Below, piece by piece: positions 44,973 through 53,488 of a stretch of 64,000 nucleotides of DNA. This DNA is from Arcobacter suis CECT 7833. GTDB lineage: Bacteria > Campylobacterota > Campylobacteria > Campylobacterales > Arcobacteraceae. Positions within the stretch are counted from its first letter, which is position 1. The number at the start of each line of letters is the position of its first letter. The position numbers were made by a program, and so were the translations under genes. The notes under the pieces were generated by a model that was given only the letters and a program-made list of their open reading frames with translations, was not told where the DNA came from and made no database searches. The stretch spans positions 1,364,001 to 1,428,000 of the forward strand of contig NZ_CP032100.1 of assembly GCF_003544815.1 (NCBI RefSeq), in the 5' to 3' direction.

Positions 44973-45378
44973 TTATTTTATATAGCCTTTTATTATCTTT
45001 TTTTTCTATTTCAATTAAAATTACTTTATATCCATAATCATTTAAAATCTCTTCAAGTTTTTCATCGCCCCACTCTACAAAATGAACACCTTGTTTTTCA
45101 AACTCTTCAAGCATTCCAAGTGAGATAAATTCACCTAATGTTTTATTGTAAACATCATAATGAAAAATATTATCTGAATAAATTGCTTGTAATGAAAAAG
45201 TTGGAGATGTTACTAAATCAGTCAAACCCAAAGCTTTTACATAATTTTTTACAAGTGTAGTTTTACCACTTGCTAAATCACCTCTTAAGATTACAATACA
45301 ATCTTCATTAATAATCTCTTTTAGATATTTTATTAAAATATCCAATTGGTTTAATTCTAATTCAAACTCTTTTTGCAA
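44965..45378 (-). CDS. tsaE: tRNA threonylcarbamoyladenosine biosynthesis ATPase TsaE
   Basis: 137 residues with Walker A RGDLASGKTTLVK, the following SPTFSLQ and the FVEWGDE block. It is the ATPase of the TsaBDE complex that makes t6A37 in ANN-decoding tRNAs. It is in an operon S4 protein-trpD-tsaE-lptB. Confidence 0.95.
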   Translation of the reverse strand: MQKEFELELNQLDILIKYLKEIINEDCIVILRGDLASGKTTLVKNYVKALGLTDLVTSPTFSLQAIYSDNIFHYDVYNKTLGEFISLGMLEEFEKQGVHFVEWGDEKLEEILNDYGYKVILIEIEKKDNKRLYKINA

Positions 45379-45386
45379 ACTAAACC

Positions 45387-46370
45387 TTAACTTAATTGAT
45401 TAGATACTTTTATTATTTGTTCTAATTTTGCTTGGGCTGCACCACTTATGATTGCTTCTTTTGCCATATCAATACCATCTTTAAAATCTCTAGCTTTTTC
45501 ATCTATAATTAAGGCTGCTGCTGTGTTTAATAAAACAATATCAAGTTTAGCTCCAACTATTTTTTTAGATAAGATATCCCTTGTAAGTTTAGCATTAAAC
45601 TCTGGACCTTCACCAATAATATCATCTTTTGAAGCCATTGCAATGCCATAATGTTCTGGATTTATTTCAATATCTGTAATTTTTCCATTTATTAAAAGTG
45701 TTGCATAAGTTATGTCAGAAACCGAAATTTCATCCATTCCATCATTTGAAGATAAAATCATCGCCCTTTTACTATCTAACATATCTAAAGCCGCTGCAAT
45801 TCTATTTATATAACTTTTATCAAATACTCCAATTACTTGTTTTGTAACTCCAGCTGGATTACATAAAGGTCCTAAAATATTCATAATAGTTCTATGAGGA
45901 ATTGTTTTTCTAACAGGAGTTATATATTTCATGCATGGATGATGATTATTTGCAAACATAAAAGCAAAACCTGTTTCTTCAAGCATTTTTGCAGTACTTT
46001 CTAAATCTAAATTTAGATTAATTCCTAAAACTTCAAGCATATCAGCACTTCCTGATTTACTTGTTACACTTCTATTTCCATGTTTGGCAACATAACATCC
46101 ACAAGCACTAAGTAAAATAGAAACTGTACTTGAGATATTAAAACTATAACTTTTATCTCCACCAGTTCCCACAACATCAATAGCTTTTGCTCTTAAATCT
46201 TCATGAATTGGAAGTGCAATAAGATGATCTCTCATGGCACTAGCTGCACCTGCAATTTCAGCTGCTGTTTCGCCTCTCTCGTAAAGTTCAAGTAAATATT
46301 CTCTAACTTCTTCTTGTGATAATCTGTTTTCAAAAATATCATCAAATTTTAATTTAGCTGCATTAAACAT
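45387..46370 (-). CDS. trpD: Anthranilate phosphoribosyltransferase
   Basis: 327 residues with the PRPP loop DVVGTGGDKSYSFNISS, KHGNRSVTSKSGSAD and HPCMKYITPVRKTI. It catalyses the second committed step of tryptophan synthesis. It is not next to other trp genes; trpB is at 57024, so the pathway is scattered. It overlaps the S4 gene end-to-end with no gap. Confidence 0.96.
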   Translation of the reverse strand: MFNAAKLKFDDIFENRLSQEEVREYLLELYERGETAAEIAGAASAMRDHLIALPIHEDLRAKAIDVVGTGGDKSYSFNISSTVSILLSACGCYVAKHGNRSVTSKSGSADMLEVLGINLNLDLESTAKMLEETGFAFMFANNHHPCMKYITPVRKTIPHRTIMNILGPLCNPAGVTKQVIGVFDKSYINRIAAALDMLDSKRAMILSSNDGMDEISVSDITYATLLINGKITDIEINPEHYGIAMASKDDIIGEGPEFNAKLTRDILSKKIVGAKLDIVLLNTAAALIIDEKARDFKDGIDMAKEAIISGAAQAKLEQIIKVSNQLS

Positions 46371-46619
46371 TTAGTCGATCCTTTGTACATATTCTTCTAT
46401 TTTTGATTTTGGAGTTGATTTAGTGTTTGGTATTTGTAATACTTTGAATTTGTCAGTTTTTTCTAAATACCTAATTTCGATTATATCTCCCACTTTAACC
46501 TCTTTTGCTTTTTTTACAGCTTGATCATTTATAAAAACAACCTTGTGTTCAAGCATATCCTCAGCTACTGCTCTTCGTTTAGTAATATTAACGGCATTTA
46601 AAAATTTATCTATTCTCAT
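46371..46619 (-). CDS. S4-domain RNA-binding protein
   Basis: 82 residues beginning MRIDKFLNAVNITKRRAVAE, an S4 RNA-binding motif, with the VKVGDIIEIRYLEK continuation. It resembles the Hsp15/RqcP family that binds ribosomal RNA during stalled-ribosome rescue. It heads the trpD-tsaE-lptB transcript and is divergent from argG. Confidence 0.85.
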   Translation of the reverse strand: MRIDKFLNAVNITKRRAVAEDMLEHKVVFINDQAVKKAKEVKVGDIIEIRYLEKTDKFKVLQIPNTKSTPKSKIEEYVQRID

Positions 46620-46762
46620 AGAATAAATTATAGCTAAAATTAATTAAAATCCTATTTTAAGTAGTTTTAGAAACAATAAAATATTCCTTAGCTTAAATTT
46701 GTTTATAGTAAAAATTCGTTAAAATAACACCCTTAAAAATAACGTAACCATAGGATAAATTT

Positions 46763-48001
46763 ATGAGTAAAAAAGATGTTAAAAAAGTAGTTTTAGCTTA
46801 TAGTGGTGGGCTTGATACTTCAATTATTTTAAAATGGCTTCAAGACGAATACAATGCTGAAGTTATCACTTTCACAGCTGATTTAGGTCAAGGTGAAGAA
46901 GTAGAACCTGCACGAACTAAAGCAATAGCTTGTGGGATTAAACCTGAAAATGTATTTATATTAGATATTAAAGAAGAGTTTGTAAAAGATTATGTTTTCC
47001 CTATGTTTAGAGCAAATGCTATTTATGAAGGTGAATATTTACTTGGAACTTCGATTGCTAGACCACTTATTGCAAAAAAATTAATTGATATTGCAAACCA
47101 AACAGGAGCTGATGCAGTTTCACACGGAGCAACAGGAAAAGGAAATGACCAAGTTAGATTTGAATTAGGTGCATTAGCATTAAGACCTGATATTAAAGTT
47201 ATTGCTCCTTGGAGAGAGTGGGAATTAAATTCAAGAGAGAGTTTACTTGAATATGCAAGAAAAAATGGAATTGAAATTGCTCAAAAACATGTTGATGAAA
47301 ATGGAAATCCAAAAGCAAGTCCTTATTCTATGGATGCAAATTTATTACATATCTCTTATGAGGGATTACACTTAGAAAATCCAGCAAATGAGCCAGAAGA
47401 ATCTATGTGGTTATGGACAACAGCTCCTGAAAAAGCTCCAGATGTTGAAGAATATTTAACTTTAACATACAAAAATGGTGATCCAATTGCATTAAATGGT
47501 GTTGAAATGTCACCAGCAACATTACTTGCAAAACTAAACGAATATGGAAATAGAAACGGTATTGGAAGAGTTGATATTGTTGAAAATAGATATGTTGGTA
47601 TGAAAGCAAGAGGTTGTTATGAAACTCCAGGTGGAACTATTTTATTAAAAGCTCACAGAGCAATTGAATCAATTACCCTTGATAGAGAAGCTGCTCACTT
47701 AAAAGATGAGTTAATGCCAAGATATGCTAAGTTAATTTACCAAGGATATTGGTTCTCTCCTGAAAGAGAAATGTTACAAGCTGCTATTGATGCAAGCCAA
47801 AAACATGTTGAAGGTAATGTAAAAATCAAACTTTACAAAGGTAATGTAACTGTTGTTGGAAGAGAATCTAAAAAATCTTTATACAACGATGCTTATTCAA
47901 CTTTTGAAAAAGATGAAGTTTACAACCAAAAAGATGCAGAAGGATTTATTAGATTAAATGCTTTAAGATTTATCATCGCTGGTAAAAATCAAAATAGATA
48001 G
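46763..48001 (+). CDS. argG: Argininosuccinate synthase
   Basis: 412 residues. [13 protein letters not shown] is the ATP pyrophosphatase loop, [15 protein letters not shown] the citrulline/aspartate site. It joins citrulline and aspartate for arginine synthesis, following argF (14470). A TAAAAT-type -10 (about 46722) precedes the RBS AGGAT. It ends at a strong terminator. Confidence 0.97.
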   Translation: MSKKDVKKVVLAYSGGLDTSIILKWLQDEYNAEVITFTADLGQGEEVEPARTKAIACGIKPENVFILDIKEEFVKDYVFPMFRANAIYEGEYLLGTSIARPLIAKKLIDIANQTGADAVSHGATGKGNDQVRFELGALALRPDIKVIAPWREWELNSRESLLEYARKNGIEIAQKHVDENGNPKASPYSMDANLLHISYEGLHLENPANEPEESMWLWTTAPEKAPDVEEYLTLTYKNGDPIALNGVEMSPATLLAKLNEYGNRNGIGRVDIVENRYVGMKARGCYETPGGTILLKAHRAIESITLDREAAHLKDELMPRYAKLIYQGYWFSPEREMLQAAIDASQKHVEGNVKIKLYKGNVTVVGRESKKSLYNDAYSTFEKDEVYNQKDAEGFIRLNALRFIIAGKNQNR

Positions 48002-48022
48002 TAATTTTTATGAAATTATTTT

Positions 48023-48058
48023 AAAAAAAGGTGGCTCTTTTTGGGGTCACCTTTTTTT
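48023..48058 (+). terminator. Terminator after argG
   Basis: AAAAAAAGGTG pairs perfectly with CACCTTTTTTT in an 11-pair stem with a U-tract, 22 bases after the argG stop. Confidence 0.88.
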
Positions 48059-48114
48059 ATTGCTACTTTTTATTGTTATAATATTTTAATGAAATAAAGC
48101 TAAGGAGAAAAGCT

Positions 48115-48615
48115 GTGATTTTAAAATTTAAAGAGTTTTACCCAAATATTCACGCCAGTGCTTGGATTGCACCAAGTGCCGATTTAATAGGAAATATTGA
48201 AATTGGTGAGGATTCATCAGTTTGGTTTGGTTGTGTTATTAGATCTGATGTAAATGAAGTTAGAATTGGTAAAAATACAAATATTCAAGATTTATCATGT
48301 ATTCATACAGATACAAATACAAAAACAATTATTGGAAATAATGTAACAATTGGACATAAAGTTATGCTTCATGGCTGTAAAATTGAAGATAATTGTCTAA
48401 TTGGAATGAGTGCAACCATTCTTGATGATGCTGTTATTGGAGAAGGAAGTATTGTTGGAGCAAATTCACTTGTAACTTCTGGAAAAGTATTTCCACCAAG
48501 AAGTATGATTATGGGAAGTCCTGCTAAAGTTGTAAAAGAGTTAACACAAGAAGATGTTGATAAATTAATAGCTCATGCAGCTCATTATGTAGAATATAAA
48601 AATGATTATAGATAA
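48115..48615 (+). CDS. Gamma-carbonic anhydrase family protein
   Basis: 166 residues from GTG 48115 (AAGGAG upstream). The left-handed beta-helix repeats (ADLIGNIEIGEDSSVWFGCV, then IRSDVNEVRIG) and the zinc His ligands in SCIHTD, TIGHKVMLHG mark the PaaY/YrdA-type gamma-CA family. Some are real carbonic anhydrases, others have unknown activity. It is monocistronic, flanked by terminators. Confidence 0.9.
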   Translation: MILKFKEFYPNIHASAWIAPSADLIGNIEIGEDSSVWFGCVIRSDVNEVRIGKNTNIQDLSCIHTDTNTKTIIGNNVTIGHKVMLHGCKIEDNCLIGMSATILDDAVIGEGSIVGANSLVTSGKVFPPRSMIMGSPAKVVKELTQEDVDKLIAHAAHYVEYKNDYR

Positions 48616-48619
48616 AATA

Positions 48620-48648
48620 AAAAGAATAGGTTTTAAACCTATTCTTTT
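48620..48648. terminator. Bidirectional terminator between the gamma-CA gene and ktrA
   Basis: AAAAGAATAGGTTT pairs with AAACCTATTCTTTT in a perfect 14-pair stem. Confidence 0.85.
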
Positions 48649-48669
48649 ACAATTTAATTATCTTTTCTT

Positions 48670-49317
48670 TCAAATATGTTTATAAAAATCTTTAATATAT
48701 TTTGATTCACCAAGAAAGACCAATAAATCGTCTTTTTTTACTTTATGAGAAGGATCAATCTCCATTCTCCAAATGCCCTCGGTTTTATACGATATAATTT
48801 TTAAATCTTTAAATTCTGCTTCAATTTCAGAGATTTTTTTATATATAAAATTTTCATTTGCAACTAGTTTTATCATTTTTATAGTATTACTAACATCTAT
48901 TTCTTCAACTGTCATATTATCAATAAGTTTTTTTACCAACATTCTTCCTGCAATCTTTTCAGGATAAATAACTTTAAAAGCTCCTATTTTTGTGAGAATT
49001 TCTCCATGTGTAGAGTTTATAGCTTTTGCAATAATTCTTTTATTATTCAAATCTTTTAACGCCATAACAGTTAAAATACTAGCTTCTATATTTTCCCCAA
49101 TACTTACAATTACTGTATCTAAATTATAAACACCTATCTCTTCTAAAGCTTGTTTATTTATACTATCCACAATATAAGCATCATCAATATATTCACTTAT
49201 TTCTTGAACTCTTTTTTCATCATTATCAACTGCAATTACATTTACATCTAATCTTGATAAACTTTTAGCAATATAAAATCCAAATCTTCCTAAACCAATA
49301 ACTGCAATCGTTTTCAT
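48670..49317 (-). CDS. ktrA: Potassium uptake regulatory subunit, TrkA/KtrA type
   Basis: 215 residues: one RCK nucleotide-binding domain (VIGLGRFGFYIAKSL, VIAVDNDEKR) and one C-terminal RCK_C domain. The single-RCK length fits KtrA rather than two-domain TrkA. It gates the KtrB channel in response to nucleotides. Its ATG overlaps the ktrB stop by four bases. Confidence 0.93.
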   Translation of the reverse strand: MKTIAVIGLGRFGFYIAKSLSRLDVNVIAVDNDEKRVQEISEYIDDAYIVDSINKQALEEIGVYNLDTVIVSIGENIEASILTVMALKDLNNKRIIAKAINSTHGEILTKIGAFKVIYPEKIAGRMLVKKLIDNMTVEEIDVSNTIKMIKLVANENFIYKKISEIEAEFKDLKIISYKTEGIWRMEIDPSHKVKKDDLLVFLGESKYIKDFYKHI

Positions 49318-50639
49318 ATAACAATCCTTCCAACGGGGTATTTAAAATGTTTTGTTTTTGCTTTTCCAAATAATATTAATCCAAAAGCAAAAACACCTAA
49401 TCTTCCAGCAATCATTAAAATAATCATGATACTTTTTCCAAAATCATCAAATTGTTGGGAGAAACTTAAAATATCACCATTTCCAGTTGAAACTCCAACT
49501 GTTCCAAATGCTGAAACTACTTCAAACAAAATTTTCAAAAAAGGTAAATTTTGTGTTTCAACTAATACTAAAGTAGTAAAAAGAACAAGAAAAGATGAAA
49601 AAATTATAATTGCCAATGCTTTATTTATAACTTTTTGTTCTATTGTTCTTTTAAAAATATTTGGTTCTTGATTACTTCCTTTTAAAATATAAATAACTGT
49701 AATTATCAAAATAGCAACAGTAGTAATTTTCATCCCTCCTGCTGTACCACCTTGTCCAGCACCTATCATCATAAATAATGTGGAAAAGAACAGTGAAGAT
49801 TCTTTTAATGAAGCTAAATCAATGCTATTAAATCCACTTGTTCTAAAGTTTACTGATAAAAAGAAAGCATTTAATATTTTGTCATAAAAACTTAATTCTC
49901 CAAAAGTTTTTGGATTATTCCACTCTATTGATAAAAATAACAACATACCAGAAACTATTAAAATAATAGTTCCATAAATCATAATTCTTGTATGTATAGT
50001 AAATCTTTTTGAGAATTTCCTATTTTCATAAATTTCAATTAAAACAAAATATCCTAAACCTCCAAAAATTATTAAAAAACAGATTGTCAATAAAGAAAGA
50101 GAATCACTTTGATATGAGATTAAACTATCCGTAAAAAGTGAAAAACCAGCATTATTAAAAGCACTTATACTATGAAATATTCCGAACCAAAAAGCATCGA
50201 TAAATTCATATTTATCAAGAAACTGAACAGTTAAAATAATTGCTCCAATAAATTCTATAAATAATACAAATAATAAAATTCTTTTTACAAAACTTATAAC
50301 ATGAAGATTTGGTAAATCTAAAGATTGTTTCATTGCCCTTTTTTCATCTATATTCAATTTTTGTTTAATAAATAAAAAAAAGATTATTACTAAAGTCATA
50401 TACCCTATTCCACCCATTTGAATAAGAGCTAAAATAATAAATTCTCCAAAAAAAGTGAAGTTTTCTGAAGTACTTGTTACTATTAATCCAGTAACAGTGG
50501 TTGCACTAGCTGCTGTAAAAAGAGCGTCTATAAATTTTAATTCACCAATATGACAAATAGGTAATGATAAAATTATTGCTCCAATAAAAATAATTAAAAT
50601 ATAACCTAAAAATATTGATTTTACATATTTATGTTGCAT
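49314..50639 (-). CDS. ktrB: Potassium channel subunit, KtrB/TrkH type
   Basis: 441 residues with four repeated membrane-pore-membrane units. The selectivity regions TTVTGLIV, NNAGFSLF, RTSGFNS and GTVGVSTG each keep the central Gly. It takes up K+ (possibly Na+-coupled) at the inner membrane. It is followed by ktrA and preceded by the KdpE-like regulator, so uptake and regulation are encoded together. Confidence 0.94.
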   Translation of the reverse strand: MQHKYVKSIFLGYILIIFIGAIILSLPICHIGELKFIDALFTAASATTVTGLIVTSTSENFTFFGEFIILALIQMGGIGYMTLVIIFFLFIKQKLNIDEKRAMKQSLDLPNLHVISFVKRILLFVLFIEFIGAIILTVQFLDKYEFIDAFWFGIFHSISAFNNAGFSLFTDSLISYQSDSLSLLTICFLIIFGGLGYFVLIEIYENRKFSKRFTIHTRIMIYGTIILIVSGMLLFLSIEWNNPKTFGELSFYDKILNAFFLSVNFRTSGFNSIDLASLKESSLFFSTLFMMIGAGQGGTAGGMKITTVAILIITVIYILKGSNQEPNIFKRTIEQKVINKALAIIIFSSFLVLFTTLVLVETQNLPFLKILFEVVSAFGTVGVSTGNGDILSFSQQFDDFGKSIMIILMIAGRLGVFAFGLILFGKAKTKHFKYPVGRIVI

Positions 50640-50650
50640 AAAACTTCCTA

Positions 50651-51346
50651 CTATTCTTGATTACAGCTAAATCTATAACCAATACCAGATTCAGTTTTTA
50701 TATATTTTGGTCTTGTAGAATTTTCTTCAATCTTTTTTCTTAAAGTATTTACGTAAGTTCTTAAATATTGCATTTCATTTTGATAGCCTGTTCCCCAAAC
50801 TTCTTGAAGTATTTGTTTATGTGTCAAAGTTTTATTTGTATGTAACATAAAATATTTTAGTAATTCGTATTCTATTGGAGTTAATTTTAGATTTTCACCT
50901 TTTAATAATATATTTCTTGAAGTAATATCAAGTTCTAATTCATTACAAACAAATTTACTATTAAGTTCCGTTTCATCACTAATTTTTCTTCTTAAATTTG
51001 CTCTAATTCTTGCTAATAATTCATTTACAGAAAAAGGTTTAGTAATATAATCATCAGCTCCTGCATCTAAAGCAGCAACTATCTCTTTTTCATCATGTCT
51101 TGCTGTTAAAACGATAATTGGAAGTTTTGAAATTTCTCTAATTTGTTTTATTAAATCCTTTCCATCTCCATCACTTAAACCTAAATCTACTATTAATAAA
51201 TCAGGATTGTGGCTTAAAAACATCATTAATGCATTTTTTTTGCTTTCACTTGAAATATAATTAAATTCATACTCTTTAAAAGTAATTTCCAATAATTTTT
51301 TAACAGATAAATCATCTTCTATTATATGTATTAAATGTTGTTTCAT
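50651..51346 (-). CDS. kdpE: KdpE-like response regulator
   Basis: 231 residues: receiver with IIEDD, phospho-acceptor Asp in LLIVDLGLSDGDG, and TKPF, then an OmpR winged helix (LTPIEYELLKYF, GIGYRFSC). The KdpE-type signature ARHDEKEIVAALDAGADDY is close to E. coli KdpE. No kdpABC genes are present here; its likely target is this operon's Ktr system. It overlaps the kinase gene by four bases. Confidence 0.92.
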   Translation of the reverse strand: MKQHLIHIIEDDLSVKKLLEITFKEYEFNYISSESKKNALMMFLSHNPDLLIVDLGLSDGDGKDLIKQIREISKLPIIVLTARHDEKEIVAALDAGADDYITKPFSVNELLARIRANLRRKISDETELNSKFVCNELELDITSRNILLKGENLKLTPIEYELLKYFMLHTNKTLTHKQILQEVWGTGYQNEMQYLRTYVNTLRKKIEENSTRPKYIKTESGIGYRFSCNQE

Positions 51347-52374
51347 AATAATTTTGCTCTCTTTACAATTGGTAATTCTATTTCTATCAAAATGCCATTA
51401 TGTTCAGGAATTGCTTTAATATCGCCATTGTGAAGTTTAACAATACTTTTACAAATAGCTAAACCTATTCCACTTCCTGAAATGTCATTTGTATCTTCAA
51501 ATCTATAAAACTTATCAAAAATATTTTTTATTTTCTTTTTATCAATATATTCTGTTTCATTAAAGATTTTAATTTTAATAAAATTGTTTAAATTTATTAT
51601 TTCAAAATGAATTTTTGTTTGATTTTTTGAGTATTTAAATGCATTATCAAGTAAATTTATGATTAATTGGGTCAAAAGTGTATTATCACCCCAAAATAAA
51701 CTAAGTTCATCAATTTTCATATCAAGTTTTTCATCATTTTGTATTTGAGAAAATTCATTTAAAGCAACACCTACAATATCTTCAAAATCACACCATTCTA
51801 ATTTTAAATCAATATTTCCACTTGATAATCTTGCACTATCTAAAATATTAGTAATAAGTCTTTTCATTCTTAAAGATGCATAATTTATATCTTCATAAAG
51901 ATTATATTTGCTTTTTTCATCAAGATTATCATTTGATAATATTAAATTTATACTTCCATGAATCGAAGAAAGTGGAGTTCTCAAATCGTGAGAAATAATA
52001 TGTAATAAACTCTCTCTGAGTTCGTTTTGTTTTGTTTGTGTATTTAAATTTTTTGCTTGAATAGTAATAATCCAACCAACAATTCCAAATATAAAAAAAC
52101 TCCAAACATAAAGTTCATTATGAACTGAAAAACTGTAAAGAGGAGGAATATATAAAAAATTTAAAAAAATTACACTTAATAAAGTCATAACCAAAGTAGC
52201 TTTAATATTTCCATGAATTGCCACAACAATAACTGGAATTATGTGTATCAACGTGATATTTATAATATCTAAAGAACCTCTAAAAATGTGACTAATAAAT
52301 GTAATTATTAGTAATATTCCTAAAGCTTTTAATATATAGTTATATTGTTTGTATTTTATTAGAAAATTTTTCAT
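51343..52374 (-). CDS. kdpD: KdpD-like histidine kinase lacking the N-terminal sensor domains
   Basis: 343 residues. The four-helix DUF4118 membrane region (about 10-105) typical of KdpD is followed directly by HisKA (HIISHDLRTPLSSIHGS) and the ATPase (NLLDNAFKYS, SGSGIGLAICKS). Full KdpD is about 890 residues with cytosolic KdpD and UspA-like domains, which are missing. So this is a short KdpD that must sense through the membrane part. It is coupled to KdpE by four bases and preceded after one base by a 27-residue peptide gene. Confidence 0.9.
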   Translation of the reverse strand: MKNFLIKYKQYNYILKALGILLIITFISHIFRGSLDIINITLIHIIPVIVVAIHGNIKATLVMTLLSVIFLNFLYIPPLYSFSVHNELYVWSFFIFGIVGWIITIQAKNLNTQTKQNELRESLLHIISHDLRTPLSSIHGSINLILSNDNLDEKSKYNLYEDINYASLRMKRLITNILDSARLSSGNIDLKLEWCDFEDIVGVALNEFSQIQNDEKLDMKIDELSLFWGDNTLLTQLIINLLDNAFKYSKNQTKIHFEIINLNNFIKIKIFNETEYIDKKKIKNIFDKFYRFEDTNDISGSGIGLAICKSIVKLHNGDIKAIPEHNGILIEIELPIVKRAKLL

Positions 52375-52375
52375 A

Positions 52376-52459
52376 TCAGGCTTTTGGTAATTTAATTAAT
52401 AAAATTAGAGTTAATATGCCTAAAATAGTCAGCATAATAATGTTAGCAATGGACATCAT
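52376..52459 (-). CDS. 27-residue hydrophobic membrane micropeptide (KdpF-like in size)
   Basis: ATG at 52459 follows AGGAGAG at ideal spacing. The product MMSIANIIMLTILGILTLIL ends LIKLPKA, a single membrane helix. The stop is one base before the kdpD start, so the two are co-translated. Size and context recall KdpF, the small stabilising subunit of KdpFABC, but there are no kdpABC genes. It might act on the short kinase or on KtrB. Peptides this small are easily missed. Confidence 0.62.
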   Translation of the reverse strand: MMSIANIIMLTILGILTLILLIKLPKA

Positions 52460-52552
52460 ACTCTCCTATGAGATATTTTGTCCATTATATTAGAAGTTTT
52501 GTAAAGACGGAATCAAAATTTTAGAAAAATAATCAAAATTTTATAAAGACCA

Positions 52553-53479
52553 TTATTTGTTTTTACTATACTCTTCTTTTAATTTAGAATATAAATCATC
52601 AAAACTTACATCGTCCATTTTTTCTAATAAATCAACCATAACAACATTATCTTCATTTCCATTCCAAACTTTGATGTAATGTCCTTCTTTGTATCCATTA
52701 TCTTGTCTAAATTGATTTAAACAGTTTTTACCAATATAAAGTTTTTGTAACCACATAAAAGATAATCCAGAAATTTTACAACATCTAAAGAATTGGTCAA
52801 TAAATCTTTCAATTCCACTAAATGATGGCATATTTCCTGTATCAATTGCTAATGAAATATAAGATAATTTTTCAGCTTCTTTTACCATAAGATTTACATC
52901 TACATCTTGTAATGCTTCATAAATACAATGTGTATTTACAAGAGAAACAGCTTTTGGAACATTTGTTTCTTGTAAAATATATGACATTAAAAAGTGCCAA
53001 ATATCCACAAGTTCCACATGAATATTATTCATATCTGGTTCAGAGTTTATATTTTTCCAATGTTTCCAAGGAGTCGATTCTATAAGTTCAGCAACTTCCA
53101 TATGAATACATCTAAGCCAATTTATTTCTTTGCCAAATTTATTTACACCAAGTTCCCAGTTATTACCATTTGTTGAGTCATTTAGTTTTTTTTGTAATAA
53201 AAACATCTCTTCAAGTTTGTGGGGAAATGAAGAAACCTCTTCAAGTAATGAAGCAAGAGGTAAACACTCTTCAATTACATTATCTAAAGCAGAATTAGTT
53301 ACTAATAACTCTTTTTCACCTTTTAATATGTGTAAAATCAATGAAACCAAATATGGAACTTCATTTTTTTCTTCCCAAGATAAAACATCATCTGATGTAA
53401 CACCAGCATATTGCATAAAATCTTCAATAGTTCCAAAACCTAATGACTTAATATTTTCTTTAAAATCTTTATATAACAA
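52553..53479 (-). CDS. dut: Dimeric all-alpha dUTPase with N-terminal HTH-like extension
   Basis: 308 residues from TTG 53479 (AGGAG upstream). Residues about 95-300 are the dimeric dUTPase fold with EVAELIESTPWKHWK and ELVDIWHFLMS, the two Mg-binding helices. It hydrolyses dUTP to dUMP. Residues 1-65 (LGFGTIEDFMQYAGVTSDDV, then SWEEKN) look like an XRE-type helix-turn-helix seen in small Campylobacterota proteins. Typical relatives are about 230 residues, so this head is an addition. It is downstream of the PAS kinase. Confidence 0.88.
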   Translation of the reverse strand: MLYKDFKENIKSLGFGTIEDFMQYAGVTSDDVLSWEEKNEVPYLVSLILHILKGEKELLVTNSALDNVIEECLPLASLLEEVSSFPHKLEEMFLLQKKLNDSTNGNNWELGVNKFGKEINWLRCIHMEVAELIESTPWKHWKNINSEPDMNNIHVELVDIWHFLMSYILQETNVPKAVSLVNTHCIYEALQDVDVNLMVKEAEKLSYISLAIDTGNMPSFSGIERFIDQFFRCCKISGLSFMWLQKLYIGKNCLNQFRQDNGYKEGHYIKVWNGNEDNVVMVDLLEKMDDVSFDDLYSKLKEEYSKNK

Positions 53480-53488
53480 CTCTAACTC

